From the NCBI RefSeq assembly GCF_029392015.1, contig NZ_CP113925.1, positions 186,001 through 250,000 on the forward strand: a DNA stretch of 64,000 nt, given 5' to 3'. This DNA comes from Bifidobacterium sp. ESL0728. Its GTDB lineage: Bacteria > Actinomycetota > Actinomycetes > Actinomycetales > Bifidobacteriaceae. Of this stretch, positions 24,881-43,903 are shown piece by piece (the first letter of the stretch is position 1; each line of letters begins with the position of its first letter). The notes below the pieces were generated by a model that saw nothing but the letters and a program-made list of their open reading frames with translations, had not been told where the DNA came from and did no database searches. Both the position numbers and the translations under genes were made by a program.

Positions 24881-25639
24881 TTATTTCTCGGCTTCGGCGA
24901 TGGCTTCGTCCACCAGTTCCGGCAGAGCCTTGGCGATGTCGTCGTGAATCAGTCGCGTGGCGATGTTGTCGTATTGCGTGTGCCCCATATTCATAATGGT
25001 CATCGGCACTCCGGCCTGCACCGCGGTCGGCGCCAGCGATGCGGCGGGGAAGACTTCAAGCGTCGAGCCGATCACCCAGAACTCGTCGGCCTTGGCCACT
25101 CGCGCCATCGACTTTTCCATCGCGCCTTCCGGCAGCATCTCGCCGAAGTAGACCACGTCGGTTTTGATGAGTCCATTGCAGGTCGTGTTGCCGCTATACG
25201 GCAGTTTGCGGTGGCAGTGCGGGTCCGGCTCGTTGTCGAGATTGTCCATGATGTCGGCCGTCTTGTACTCGGCGTGGCATTTCATGCAGTGCGAGGTGCC
25301 GATGGTTCCGTGCAGATTGACGATGAGGTCGCTGGAATTGCCGGCTTTCTCGTGCAGCGCGTCGAAGTTCTGCGTGGCCAGAAGCGTCAGCAGCCCTGCC
25401 TTTTCAAGCTTGACCAGCGCCTTGTGCGCCTTGCCCGGTTGTGCGTTCCACACCGGCGAAGCCTTCTGCCAAGCCCACGAATACTCACGCGCCTTCTTGT
25501 CGCGCATGAACGCGTCGATGTCGTAAACGCTCATCTGGTCCGGGTGCTTGGTCCACACCCCGTCCGGCCCGCGGAAGTCGGGGATTCCCGCCGAAGTCGA
25601 AATACCAGCACCAGTCAATACCGCAATTTTTTTAGTCAT
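24881..25639 (-). CDS. SIR2-family NAD-dependent protein deacetylase (sirtuin)
   Basis: At 252 residues this is the usual bacterial sirtuin size. Gly-Ala-Gly-Ile-Ser (10-14) followed by Gly-Ile-Pro-Asp-Phe-Arg-Gly forms the NAD site. Thr-Gln-Asn-Phe-Asp (89-93) replaces the usual Thr-Gln-Asn-Ile-Asp. His110 in Leu-His-Gly is the catalytic base. Cys118 and Cys121 form the first zinc pair; the second pair looks like Cys142 and Cys154, with an unusual extra His-Cys-His and spacing. Asp-Val-Val-Tyr-Phe-Gly-Glu follows, as in the family. It removes acyl groups from lysine using NAD and acts in the cytoplasm; targets cannot be predicted. It is transcribed toward the giant gene. An AT-rich stretch with TATATATTATT lies just upstream of the start. 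Confidence 0.92.
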   Translation of the reverse strand: MTKKIAVLTGAGISTSAGIPDFRGPDGVWTKHPDQMSVYDIDAFMRDKKAREYSWAWQKASPVWNAQPGKAHKALVKLEKAGLLTLLATQNFDALHEKAGNSSDLIVNLHGTIGTSHCMKCHAEYKTADIMDNLDNEPDPHCHRKLPYSGNTTCNGLIKTDVVYFGEMLPEGAMEKSMARVAKADEFWVIGSTLEVFPAASLAPTAVQAGVPMTIMNMGHTQYDNIATRLIHDDIAKALPELVDEAIAEAEK

Positions 25640-25753
25640 ATATATTATTGTAATCGTGCTTGAGCAACTTTGGTTTTGCGATTGCCGCGCTATTGCGGTA
25701 AAAACGGGGAATCACTCCCGATTTCTGTGCGGAATGTGGCTTTTGCCGATTCA

Positions 25754-26110
25754 CTATTGCAAGCAGAATAACACCAGGAAAATCACGAGCGCCGCGACTG
25801 CTATGAAGACGAGGAAGCTTGCCGGAATTTCAACGTGCATGGTAATGAACGCCACCACTAAGATATTGAGCATAGCGAGAAGACCGGCAACCGAATGATT
25901 GGGGTGTTCCTCCCCGACCCGCTCCCCGGCCGCGTAAATGGATAGGCAGCTTAAACCCATACCCACCAACGACGCTATCGCATAGGAAATTTTATCGAAT
26001 CCGTGGCTAAGCACCAGAGCGCTTCCCCATTCCACGTCGAGCAGCAATGCAACCAGCAGATACGCCCACCAAGGCAAGTGGAGTTTGCGTCGGTGTTTTC
26101 TGGGGCCCAT
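25754..26110 (-). CDS. Small integral membrane protein of unknown function
   Basis: The 118-residue product starts with a basic segment (Pro-Arg-Lys-His-Arg-Arg-Lys). It then has three or four hydrophobic helices, at about 16-33, 43-61, 76-92 and 98-117, the last reaching the C-terminus. I recognise no family. It lies 114 bp upstream of the sirtuin gene in the same direction and could be co-transcribed, but the gap is AT-rich and may contain the sirtuin's own promoter. The start ATG at 26108-26110 gives a sensible positive-inside N-terminus. Confidence 0.65.
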   Translation of the reverse strand: MGPRKHRRKLHLPWWAYLLVALLLDVEWGSALVLSHGFDKISYAIASLVGMGLSCLSIYAAGERVGEEHPNHSVAGLLAMLNILVVAFITMHVEIPASFLVFIAVAALVIFLVLFCLQ

Positions 26111-26629
26111 AACAGACAGTATATTACTTGGACGTTTATCGTCGATTCCCGCTCGGTTTCCGGCAATGATCGAATTTTTCTTTTGCGCTGCTTTATGAGG
26201 CGGGCTTTACAAAATCGAGCTTTTGCCAAGGGTGAGCTTCTTAAGAACTGTGTTGGGTTATGGCCGGTACCCGATAAGCAACAAGGTGCAAGGTGGGGAA
26301 TGCGTGCCGCAATGAAAATAGGGCGTGCAATAAGGCAAGCATTCCTGGAAGGTGATGCTGGCTAACCGGTCGGTACCGTATCAGCTGCGAATCTGACGTA
26401 TCGAAACACTTGGTTGCTACGAGTTGGTCTAGCGCCAAATAGCATACGTATGTTTCGATGTCAGCTGGCTTATCTCAATATCCAAGACGGAAAAGGAGGG
26501 TTTAAGACGTGCGGTTATTTGGTTTTCGGCACTGTAGCTTCAACACGCCGTGAAAAAAGAATTATGCCGATTTGATTCTTGATATTTTCGGTCTAACATA
26601 TTACTTAGAGGTGCAAGGCACCTGTAGTG
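26111..26629. other. Non-coding stretch upstream of rRNA operon A
   Basis: I see no convincing gene. Short frames here lack ribosome sites and family-like sequence. Toward the right it becomes AT-rich. It contains a first ACACGCCG motif at 26543-26550 that recurs upstream of operon B. The rest may carry the far-upstream region of the rRNA promoter. Confidence 0.5.
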
Positions 26630-26715
26630 ACACGCCGAAAGAACCGCATCATTGCAACGGTTCTTAAGATTTTTGCACCCTTCAACTTGCGCATAATCGA
26701 TTTAACGCGTATATT
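26630..26715 (+). promoter_or_regulatory. Putative promoter and upstream element of rRNA operon A
   Basis: TTGCGC (26687-26692), 17 bp, then TATATT (26710-26715) form a sigma-70-like promoter, followed by TATCTCTTGCTGC. Exactly 57 bp before the -35 is ACACGCCG (26630-26637), directly followed by an inverted repeat (AAGAACCG / CGGTTCTT, 26639-26665). Operon B has the same layout and the same 57-bp spacing in otherwise different sequence, which supports both assignments. Confidence 0.6.
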
Positions 26716-26781
26716 TATCTCTTGCTGCTCAACACGGCAACTTCTCCTCCAAGAGTTGAGATTGTTTGTTGGTGTGGTGGT

Positions 26782-26803
26782 GGTTTGAGAACTCAAGAGT
26801 GTG
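26782..26803 (+). promoter_or_regulatory. rRNA leader antitermination-type element (operon A)
   Basis: TTTGAGAACTCAAGAGTG in the leader has a counterpart in the 16S-23S spacer (CTTGAGAACTGGATAGTGG at 28742-28760). Paired elements of this kind in leader and spacer are known from actinobacterial rRNA operons, where they act as boxA-like antitermination or processing sites. The match is by pattern only. Confidence 0.5.
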
Positions 26804-26979
26804 TCTGTACTACTTTTTGTTGTAAAGCTTTTTTTGATTGCCAGTCCGGCGCGTGCCCCGTTTTCGGGGTGTCCTAGGGGGCTTAATTCGTGTCGGGGTT
26901 TTTAGTGGGGGCCATTCCCCCTTATGGAATGGTTCCGTCAATTATTTTGTATAGAGCCGATTTGTTCGGCCTTTCATGT

Positions 26980-31998
<5,019 letters not shown>

Positions 31999-32158
31999 CA
32001 TCTCCATTGATGGGACGTGAGGCATCCTCTGCGAAAGACATTCAGACAGCATGAGCGCTGAATGACCGCACTACGATTCATCTGCATCTAACGCGTCCGC
32101 TTTCCGGTTCCCGAGCCGCCACTATCCCGCAGCCCACGGGTTGCGTACAATTCAAGAT

Positions 32159-32275
32159 TTGCGGCGGCCATAGCCCAGGGGAGACGCCCGGTCCCATTCC
32201 GAACCCGGAAGCTAAGGCCTGGCACGGCGATGGTACTGCACCCGACAGGGTGTGGGAGAGTAGCCCGCCGCCGCA
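32159..32275 (+). rRNA. rrf: 5S ribosomal RNA (operon A)
   Basis: About 117 nt, with terminal stem TTGCGGCGG pairing with CCGCCGCA. Conserved internal segments GTCCCATTCCGAACCCGGAA and CGATGGTACTGC are present. It lies about 160 bp after the 23S gene and is followed at once by the operon terminator. Confidence 0.95.
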
Positions 32276-32286
32276 CCACACTTCAC

Positions 32287-32319
32287 AAGGGGAGCGCCCG
32301 CAAGGGCCGCTCCCCTTTT
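32287..32319 (+). terminator. Rho-independent terminator of rRNA operon A
   Basis: AAGGGGAGCG pairs with CGCTCCCCTT around a short CCC-GCAA-GGG extension with one bulged C. TTTT follows. The identical hairpin ends operon B. Confidence 0.85.
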
Positions 32320-32385
32320 CCCGTATCCGGGCCCCCACGGCCGGGCCCACACGATCCGCCCGGGGCCCTCCCGCACATACCCGGA

Positions 32386-33070
32386 CACCCACGAGGCACC
32401 ACACCCCGAACACAGGACACGACAAAGGCGCACAGCCGAAACTGTAAGAATGGTGATTTCTTCGAGATTCCTTCAGTATCCGGCGCGTCCGGTCCCGGAT
32501 CACGTGCTCGTTTTGGCTCTTTTCGACGGCCGAATCGCCGCCGGATTTCTTTGCTGGGGCATCGGCGTGAAATGCCCGCCTATACGCCACAGCCCACGAT
32601 CGGGCATCATCAAATTCCTGATTCACACCGTAACCGCTCAGCCCGAATCACGACAGGCGTGCATGAAGTCGCGATTAAGGCTTACTAGGACGTCGGCCTT
32701 AAAACACAAGCTGGAATCTGATCCAGGTTTTCATCTGACTGCGGCAGCCTCAACTTTGGCCGTCGGAAAGATTCATGTTCCCATACCGGAAACCGACGAA
32801 AGTGTATCCTCGATGCTTTCAGCAGGAGAAGGATATTCGGCCGATATGCTCTCACCAAAACATGATGATGGGAAGACAAGATTAAACCTGTCCTGCATTC
32901 TCAACCACGTGCAATCTCGATGCTGGGCGGCGGAAAGGTTCTTGGTCCCGTATAGGAACTCGTTCCGGACTCTCGCGCGATTGTTACAGCTTCAACTCTT
33001 CATATGCTAGAGGATAGAGACAGTCGTCCTTGGCCACCAAATCTCAGAACCGTATGCAAGTTCGATAAAC
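32386..33070. other. Unassigned stretch between rRNA operon A and the toxin-antitoxin pair
   Basis: I see no convincing gene. A plus-strand frame at 32450-33010 has no ribosome site and no family-like sequence. Two imperfect copies of a unit of about 30 nt beginning CGGAAAG lie near 32764 and 32930, matching at roughly three quarters of positions. They may be remnants of a decayed element. Confidence 0.4.
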
Positions 33071-33098
33071 TTGATGACAAAATTAAATATGTTACACT
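33071..33098 (+). promoter_or_regulatory. Possible promoter of the YefM/YoeB-type module
   Basis: TTGATG, 16 bp, then TACACT (33093-33098) is a reasonable sigma-70-like match about 66 bp before the antitoxin start. A GCGTAC-TTGTGTA-GCGTAC repeat at 33107-33125 follows, where YefM-type antitoxins would be expected to bind. This is inference from position and pattern. Confidence 0.35.
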
Positions 33099-33163
33099 CT
33101 AGATAAGCGTACTTGTGTAGCGTACGTTATATTAATGTTCAGACTTCAATACAGGTGGCAAAT

Positions 33164-33427
33164 ATGGATACCTATACTCCGACGGCGGCAAGGAAGAATC
33201 TGTATCAGATTCTCAAGGACGTCAACGTGCAGCGCAAGCCTGTAGTTATCTCTCCCGCTAGGGGGAACAAGGACGAGGAAGCTGTGGTTGTCAATCGTGC
33301 CGATTGGAACTCGATTATGGAAACCCTCTATCTGGAAAACACCGGCACCCTCGCCACAGCTGAAAAGCGTCGTGCAGATGACAGCGGAACCACAGATATT
33401 GATGACATTGATTGGGACACGCTGTGA
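33164..33427 (+). CDS. Phd/YefM-family antitoxin
   Basis: The start is ATG at 33164 because AGGTGG lies six bases upstream; a longer frame from 33113 has no such site. The 87-residue product has the YefM/Phd pattern: an N-terminal dimer and DNA-binding part (Ala-Ala-Arg-Lys-Asn-Leu-Tyr-Gln-Ile-Leu), a central Val-Val-Ile-Ser segment, then Glu-Ala-Val-Val-Val-Asn-Arg-Ala-Asp-Trp. An acidic C-terminus would wrap the toxin. It should neutralise the YoeB-type toxin encoded next and repress its own promoter. The stop overlaps the toxin start (GTGA), implying translational coupling. Confidence 0.88.
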   Translation: MDTYTPTAARKNLYQILKDVNVQRKPVVISPARGNKDEEAVVVNRADWNSIMETLYLENTGTLATAEKRRADDSGTTDIDDIDWDTL

Positions 33428-33687
33428 CCTATCGCGTCGTCATCAAGAATTCAGCGAAGTCCGATCTTAAAAAACTCAAGCGTTCACATCTTCAGCAATC
33501 ATTCATGCAGGTCGTTGCGGATCTGAAATCAGATCCATATCAACCGACCCAATCATTCGAAAAGCTGCAGCCGACCAGCAGAGGATTGTATTCTCGAAGG
33601 ATCAACAGCCAACACCGTGTGGTTTACGATATCGATGACGATACGCAGACGGTAACGATATATGCAGCATGGAGCCATTACGAATAA
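33424..33687 (+). CDS. Txe/YoeB-family mRNA interferase toxin
   Basis: I chose the GTG at 33424, which overlaps the antitoxin stop by four bases; a TTG at 33412 would add four residues. The 87-residue product shows the YoeB features: basic N-terminus (Lys-Lys-Leu-Lys-Arg), Phe-Glu-Lys-Leu near residue 45, Tyr-Ser-Arg-Arg-Ile-Asn-x-x-His-Arg-Val-Val-Tyr, and the C-terminal Ser-His-Tyr-Glu with the catalytic His-Tyr pair. YoeB cleaves mRNA on the ribosome at the start of translation. No catalytic residue is obviously missing, so it is probably active. The module is enclosed by the two rRNA operons. Confidence 0.9.
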   Translation: MTYRVVIKNSAKSDLKKLKRSHLQQSFMQVVADLKSDPYQPTQSFEKLQPTSRGLYSRRINSQHRVVYDIDDDTQTVTIYAAWSHYE

Positions 33688-34251
33688 GAGCGGTGCCATT
33701 TTGCTCTGTTCATGCTCGAGTCACTATTCAACATCTGGCAAATCATCAATTCTAAAACACCACGGAATTGAGATGAACCGGAGAAGTTGCGAGGAAAGAA
33801 GTCAGGTTTTTCGATGAGAGTTAGTCTGGAACCAGGAATTTCTACTTGTGTAGCAGTTAAAATGAAAATTCGGATTGCGTAATAAGCGAAGCCTGAATCT
33901 TCAAAGATGATTTTGCCTGTTGTTAAACGTCTAAGTCTTTTGGCGCTTTAGAGGTTTACAGACCGGTATTTGAGTGGTCTTCGATATTCCGCTCCGGTGT
34001 TGATCATAACTGGGGCAACTTAAACGAACATAATGTCCATTATCGGATTTCTATAAATACTTTCTAAGATCTGACGCTCGTTGTCCGACTTTCTAAGATG
34101 TTGACTTTCATGGTTATAAGATAAAAGTTAGAACTGTTTGTATCGTTCTAAGGAAACACGCCGATTCAGAATTATTAGAAGTATTTTTTAGCTAATTTCC
34201 GGATTTTATATATTTTAAACAAGCGTAAACTGATTATTAAAGCAAATTCCG
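33688..34251. other. AT-rich non-coding stretch upstream of rRNA operon B
   Basis: I see no gene here. A weak inverted repeat follows the toxin stop codon (AGAGC ... GCTCT, 33687-33707). The right part is AT-rich and has a distal ACACGCCG at 34156-34163 followed by AGAATTAT, as upstream of operon A. It probably serves as upstream control region of the rRNA promoter. Confidence 0.45.
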
Positions 34252-34337
34252 ACACGCCGTTGAAACGCTGTCGTTTCAAGGAATTAAGGGTTTTTATTCG
34301 GATAGGACTTGCGTCTGGGGGCAACCTAGTGTAAGTT
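34252..34337 (+). promoter_or_regulatory. Putative promoter and upstream element of rRNA operon B
   Basis: TTGCGT (34309-34314), 17 bp, TAAGTT (34332-34337), followed by ATCTACTTGCTGC. ACACGCCG (34252-34259) begins 57 bp before the -35, as in operon A. It is followed by an inverted repeat, TTGAAACG / CGTTTCAA (34260-34279). Apart from these elements the sequence differs from that of operon A. Confidence 0.6.
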
Positions 34338-34402
34338 ATCTACTTGCTGCCTGATGGCGACAACAAATCCCCGAGATTAGTTGAAATCATTGGTGTGGTG
34401 GT

Positions 34403-34424
34403 GGTTTGAGAACTCAAGAGTGTG
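34403..34424 (+). promoter_or_regulatory. rRNA leader antitermination-type element (operon B)
   Basis: Identical copy of the TTTGAGAACTCAAGAGTG leader element, with a partner in the spacer near 36362. Confidence 0.5.
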
Positions 34425-34600
34425 TCTGTACTACTTTTTGTTGTAAAGCTTTTTTTGATTGCCAGTCCGGCGCGTGCCCCGTTTTCGGGGTGTCCTAGGG
34501 GGCTTAATTCGTGTCGGGGTTTTTAGTGGGGGCCATTCCCCCTTATGGAATGGTTCCGTCAATTATTTTGTATAGAGCCGATTTGTTCGGCCTTTCATGT

Positions 34601-39615
<5,015 letters not shown>

Positions 39616-39775
39616 CATCTCCATTGATGGGACGTGAGGCATCCTCTGCGAAAGACATTCAGACAGCATGAGCGCTGAATGACCGCACTACGATTCATCT
39701 GCATCTAACGCGTCCGCTTTCCGGTTCCCGAGCCGCCACTATCCCGCAGCCCACGGGTTGCGTACAATTCAAGAT

Positions 39776-39892
39776 TTGCGGCGGCCATAGCCCAGGGGAG
39801 ACGCCCGGTCCCATTCCGAACCCGGAAGCTAAGGCCTGGCACGGCGATGGTACTGCACCCGACAGGGTGTGGGAGAGTAGCCCGCCGCCGCA
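39776..39892 (+). rRNA. rrf: 5S ribosomal RNA (operon B)
   Basis: Identical to the operon A 5S gene in the parts compared, with the same terminal stem and internal conserved segments. Confidence 0.95.
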
Positions 39893-39903
39893 CCACACTT
39901 CAC

Positions 39904-39936
39904 AAGGGGAGCGCCCGCAAGGGCCGCTCCCCTTTT
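39904..39936 (+). terminator. Rho-independent terminator of rRNA operon B
   Basis: Same hairpin and TTTT as after operon A. It also separates the operon from the esterase gene, which converges on it. Confidence 0.85.
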
Positions 39937-40083
39937 CCCGTATCCGGGCCCCCACGGCCGGGCCCACACGATCCGCCCGGGGCCCTCCCGCACATACCCG
40001 GAAACCACACCAACCGGGCTCCCGCCACAACACGACAACCAGGGAACGATTCTGCCGCACTCCAATAAACACCGCAATCTCAA

Positions 40084-41079
40084 TTAATTTTGGTTGGCAA
40101 AGAAGTTTTTAATTCCGTATTCGAAACCATCTAGCAGGAACTTTGCCGCATCTTCTGAGATCTCCGCATGTGGAACAAGCGCATCAAAGACATGGAACGC
40201 GCCGGGGAAGACACGGAACCTCGTTTCTACACCGGCTGCGGTCAGACGATTCATATAGGTGACTGTTTCATCATGGAACGGCTCGATATCGCCTACGTAG
40301 CTCAGTGTCGGCGGAAGTCCGCTTAAATCTTGAACCCTGGCTGGAGCAGCATATGCCGGTACGGCGGCGGTGACTCTGCGCTTTCCCAGATACATATTCC
40401 AACACAGACGATTTGAAGCGGTGTTCCAGACAGGAGCATCATTGTCGCATGAGCTTGGAGTTTCCCGGTCGTCCAGCATGGGGCAAATCGGTACTTGGAA
40501 CGCGATATTGACGTCCTTTCGGTCTCGTGCCAAGAGACTGACCGCGGCTGTGAGATTGCCGCCTGCGCTGGCTCCTGCGACAATCAATTGATCTGAGCGC
40601 ACGCCCAGCTGCTTGGCATGGTCTTTCAGCCAGAGCAAAGTCCAATAGCAATCCTCAAGGGCCGCAGGATACGGCGCTTCGGTGGATTTGCGATAATCGG
40701 GAGCGACGAGAACTGCATTGGTGGCATCCACTATCTTTTGAAAATAAAAGGCCTCGAGTTCGGGGAATTCAAGGGCGAATCCTCCGCCGTGTATCCACAG
40801 GATGCCGGGTGCCGGAGCAAAAAACGAATCTGTATTGAACGTTTTGTCAGCAAGTTTTGCCTTTGGCCGATAGATGCAGATACGAAGATCGGTTCCGTCC
40901 GGTCTGCGCAGATGCCGCTGTTCATAATGCAAATGGGTGTAGTTGACGCCGTTCAGCAGATGCGTCACACGATTCGCCCAACGTATGGATGTGGGCGTGA
41001 AATATGGCAAAACCCGCCGGATTATTCTTCCGGTGCTGCGAAGTTCCAGGTCAATCATCTCGTCGCTGACATGTGCCAT
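40084..41079 (-). CDS. Alpha/beta-hydrolase fold esterase, HSL (lipase/acetyl-hydrolase) type
   Basis: I placed the start at the ATG at 41077-41079, seven bases after AGGAG; an ATG 51 bases earlier lacks such a site. The 331-residue enzyme has the oxyanion-hole motif His-Gly-Gly-Gly (97-100) and the nucleophile elbow Gly-Ala-Ser-Ala-Gly-Gly with Ser171. An acid lies in Gly-Asp-Ile-Glu-Pro (about 265) and His297 in Phe-His-Val-Phe-Asp. Together these define the hormone-sensitive-lipase family, which cleaves short acyl or aryl esters. There is no signal peptide, so it is cytoplasmic. The substrate cannot be predicted. It stands alone, converging on rRNA operon B. Confidence 0.9.
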   Translation of the reverse strand: MAHVSDEMIDLELRSTGRIIRRVLPYFTPTSIRWANRVTHLLNGVNYTHLHYEQRHLRRPDGTDLRICIYRPKAKLADKTFNTDSFFAPAPGILWIHGGGFALEFPELEAFYFQKIVDATNAVLVAPDYRKSTEAPYPAALEDCYWTLLWLKDHAKQLGVRSDQLIVAGASAGGNLTAAVSLLARDRKDVNIAFQVPICPMLDDRETPSSCDNDAPVWNTASNRLCWNMYLGKRRVTAAVPAYAAPARVQDLSGLPPTLSYVGDIEPFHDETVTYMNRLTAAGVETRFRVFPGAFHVFDALVPHAEISEDAAKFLLDGFEYGIKNFFANQN

Positions 41080-41593
41080 CGCCCATCTCCTATCTGTCAC
41101 CGAAGTAGCTGAAAAATCGAAGTAACTCAAATCTTAATTCAAGCGTCTGCTAAATAAAATGTTGTTGTTGCTGTCGGTGACAATTAATTTCTTCAGAAAA
41201 GTTAGTCGTTATATTTTATTACCTGATTTAAAGTGGTTTAATGGCCTTACGCCCTAATCGGTAAGAAGTTGAAAACGGGTGCTGTTTTCGGTTCTGTAAA
41301 AGGTCAAATTCCGCTTTTCTGCAGGAAAGTAAACCAAACGCTTTCAGACAACGAAAACGATATAAAAATGGAGAATAAATCCTAGCCCTTCAATAGTGAT
41401 ATTTTTAATTTCTACAGACGTTTAAAACAGGATGCATAAATTATGTAGAATCTCACAAAAGGTTGAAATTTCGGGCTTCAATACCATAAAAAAATTTAAA
41501 AAACAAGTCTTTTTTTCTTTCTTGTTTTCCTTTACTCTATTTGGAGACACAACGACACAATAGTGTCGCGTAACAGAGTGAAGCGGAGCGCCA
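41080..41593. other. AT-rich divergent control region between esterase and iron cluster
   Basis: About 510 bp without a gene, strongly AT-rich. It must carry the promoters of the esterase (-) and the FTR1 gene (+). A palindrome CGACAC-AATA-GTGTCG at 41553-41568 lies 26 bp before the FTR1 start and is a candidate operator. I do not see a clear DtxR/IdeR or Fur box. Confidence 0.45.
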
Positions 41594-43798
41594 ATGCGTG
41601 CGAAGACAAGGCTGACCAAGTTTGTGGCACTGTTGCCACTGTTGGCGGTAGTGGCGATGATTGCGTCGCTACTGGTCCCGCAGAACCCAACAATTCCGGC
41701 GGATAGGGAATCTTCGAATGTTGTAAGCTCGAATATTTCTTATGATTCGGATGGCCGAGTCGAATCAAATCAGCTAGTGCAAAGTAATCAAACAGCTGCA
41801 GAGCGAGAATACTCCGATGAGGAAGTGTCGAATCAAAATCAATTACAACTTGCTGGTTCAGTGGTCACTGCTGGTGTTTCCCGAAACGATGCACAAGTAC
41901 GAAATCATTCAAGCATCGGGAATTCTGTTTCGCGAGTGCGGGCTGCGGTTGATACGCCCGTAACGACTAATGGTGCGAATACGGTCGAGAGGCAGGTTCG
42001 ATTCAGCGGGTCGGTTGCTGGGGCTGAAATGTCGCAGGCTCAGGTCGGAGATTTAGGTCATTTCATACGTTCTGTAGTGGACGTGGTTACTGCGGGTGCT
42101 GCCACGTCGCAGGGTCAGGTGATTGGCGGGAATCAGGGTTATTCGGTACGGACTGCAGCGGACACCGTTACGGCGGAAGATGACAATTGGAGCGGGGTGG
42201 CCAAAGACTTGGGCAAGGGACTTGCGCAGGTCAATGGGACTTATGCTTCTGGGGACAGGACCACGGCCGCCTCGCAGATGAGCGCGGTTTCGACCAGATA
42301 TACCGCTTCCAATTTCAGTCGTGCGGTGCAGGAAACTCTGGGCGCGGATCGTCAGCAAAATGAGATGAACCAGTTCCAGTCTGTGCAACAACTGACGTAT
42401 AGCGACGGGCACGGTGCCGATTTGGCCGCGCAAATCGGTACGCTTTCCAACGAACTTAATGCGGCTGCCGGGCAGCTCGATGCCAGCCCAAATCTCGCCA
42501 AGCCCAAGGCATATGCGGCTCAAATCGAGAAGACGGTCAAGGAACAGCGCAAGGTTCTGCAGAAGAACAAGAAAACCAAGTTCTACGGCAAGGGGAACCG
42601 TACTTGGCTTGAGGTCGCCGGACAGATGGGCAAGGTCATCGACCAGGGCGTTGCCGCGGCCAAAGCCGGGAATGGCGAAAAAGGCGCCGACAAGGTCAAC
42701 GAAGCCTATTACCAGTACTATGAAAAGCTCGGTTTCGAGAAGAACGTGATGAACGCGATTTCCGGCTCGCGCGTCTCCTATATGGAAAGCTGTTTCAAGG
42801 AACTGCGCAAGGCCATGGTGCGCGGGGATGCACCGGCCGGTATCAAGAAGCAGGCCGATGAGCTCAAGGCCAACCTTAACGTCGATGCCAAGAAACTCGA
42901 CGGCGGAGCCGAAGATCAGGTCAACGGTGCCACGAAATTCGCCACCAGCTCAATCGGGCAGTCGTTCCTGATTTTGGTGCGCGAAGGGCTCGAAGCGCTG
43001 TTGGTGGTCGCCGCCATCATCGCCTACATGCTCAAAAGCGACAACAAGAAGCTCGTGAAGTGGATTTATCTCGGCGTGGTCGTCGGGTTGCTGGGCTCGG
43101 GGCTGATGGCGGTGCTGTTCGCGGTGTTCTTCAACGGCAACGGGCCGCAGCAGGAGAACATGGAGGGCGTGGTCGCGCTGATCGCGATGTGCATGCTCAT
43201 CTACACCAGCAACTGGATGCTTTCGAAATCCGATGCCGACGCGTGGCAAAGCTACATCGGAAGCAAGGCGAAAAAGGCCGTTTCTGATGTGTCCGCTGCA
43301 GATTCGCTGACGTTCGCCGGCGTGGTGTCGCTCGCGATGCTGAGCTTCCTGGCCGTCTTCCGCGAAGGCGCCGAGACGGTGATGTTCTATCAAAGCGTCT
43401 ACTCGATGACGAAGGATTCGAAGGGCATGTGGATTGGCGGGTTGGCGGCCGCGGTCGTACTGGTTCTTGTCTTTGTGCTGATTCGTTTCACTTCCGTGCA
43501 CATTCCACTGCATCCGTTCTTCCTGATCACCTCGGCGCTGCTCGCGGTTTTGGCTGTGACGTTTGCCGGCGGCGGCGTGCACTCGCTCATTGAAGGCGAT
43601 GCCATCAACGGAACCTATCTGGCGAGTATGCCGACCAACGAATGGCTCGGGCTTTACCCGTATACCGAAACGATTGTCGCGCAGATTATCGCGGCCGTGG
43701 TGATTATCGCGTTGTTCGTCGTTTTCGGGATTCACAAGCATCACGAAAAAATGATGAAAGCTGTGGAATCGGCTCATTCCGCTGGAACCATGGTATAG
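41594..43798 (+). CDS. FTR1-family iron permease with extended N-terminus
   Basis: The 734-residue product has an N-terminal hydrophobic segment (10-28) and an extracytoplasmic part of about 400 residues. From about 454 it has the FTR1 membrane domain with the two Arg-Glu-Gly-x-Glu motifs (463-467 and 590-594) that carry iron through the membrane. A first block (about 85-195) contains three imperfect repeats rich in Val, Thr, Ser and Gln, not usual for the family. A helical domain (about 200-450) resembles the extracellular region of bacterial FTR1 proteins. It is the first gene of the iron cluster, followed by the P19-like lipoprotein. In Bifidobacterium breve, to my recollection, the pair is named bfeU-bfeO. 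Confidence 0.92.
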   Translation: MRAKTRLTKFVALLPLLAVVAMIASLLVPQNPTIPADRESSNVVSSNISYDSDGRVESNQLVQSNQTAAEREYSDEEVSNQNQLQLAGSVVTAGVSRNDAQVRNHSSIGNSVSRVRAAVDTPVTTNGANTVERQVRFSGSVAGAEMSQAQVGDLGHFIRSVVDVVTAGAATSQGQVIGGNQGYSVRTAADTVTAEDDNWSGVAKDLGKGLAQVNGTYASGDRTTAASQMSAVSTRYTASNFSRAVQETLGADRQQNEMNQFQSVQQLTYSDGHGADLAAQIGTLSNELNAAAGQLDASPNLAKPKAYAAQIEKTVKEQRKVLQKNKKTKFYGKGNRTWLEVAGQMGKVIDQGVAAAKAGNGEKGADKVNEAYYQYYEKLGFEKNVMNAISGSRVSYMESCFKELRKAMVRGDAPAGIKKQADELKANLNVDAKKLDGGAEDQVNGATKFATSSIGQSFLILVREGLEALLVVAAIIAYMLKSDNKKLVKWIYLGVVVGLLGSGLMAVLFAVFFNGNGPQQENMEGVVALIAMCMLIYTSNWMLSKSDADAWQSYIGSKAKKAVSDVSAADSLTFAGVVSLAMLSFLAVFREGAETVMFYQSVYSMTKDSKGMWIGGLAAAVVLVLVFVLIRFTSVHIPLHPFFLITSALLAVLAVTFAGGGVHSLIEGDAINGTYLASMPTNEWLGLYPYTETIVAQIIAAVVIIALFVVFGIHKHHEKMMKAVESAHSAGTMV

Positions 43799-43903
43799 AC
43801 GTGGCTTTGGGAAAACGAGATGAATTCGTCATACGGATTCGCTTGGTATATCCCTTTTATAAACATTTGATAATAAATATTCCAAAATAAACAGGAGAAA
43901 ATC

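Noticed and set aside
32450..33010. A 186-codon plus-strand frame between rRNA operon A and the toxin-antitoxin pair
   Set aside because: No ribosome site, no recognisable family and an irregular composition. I treat it as non-coding.
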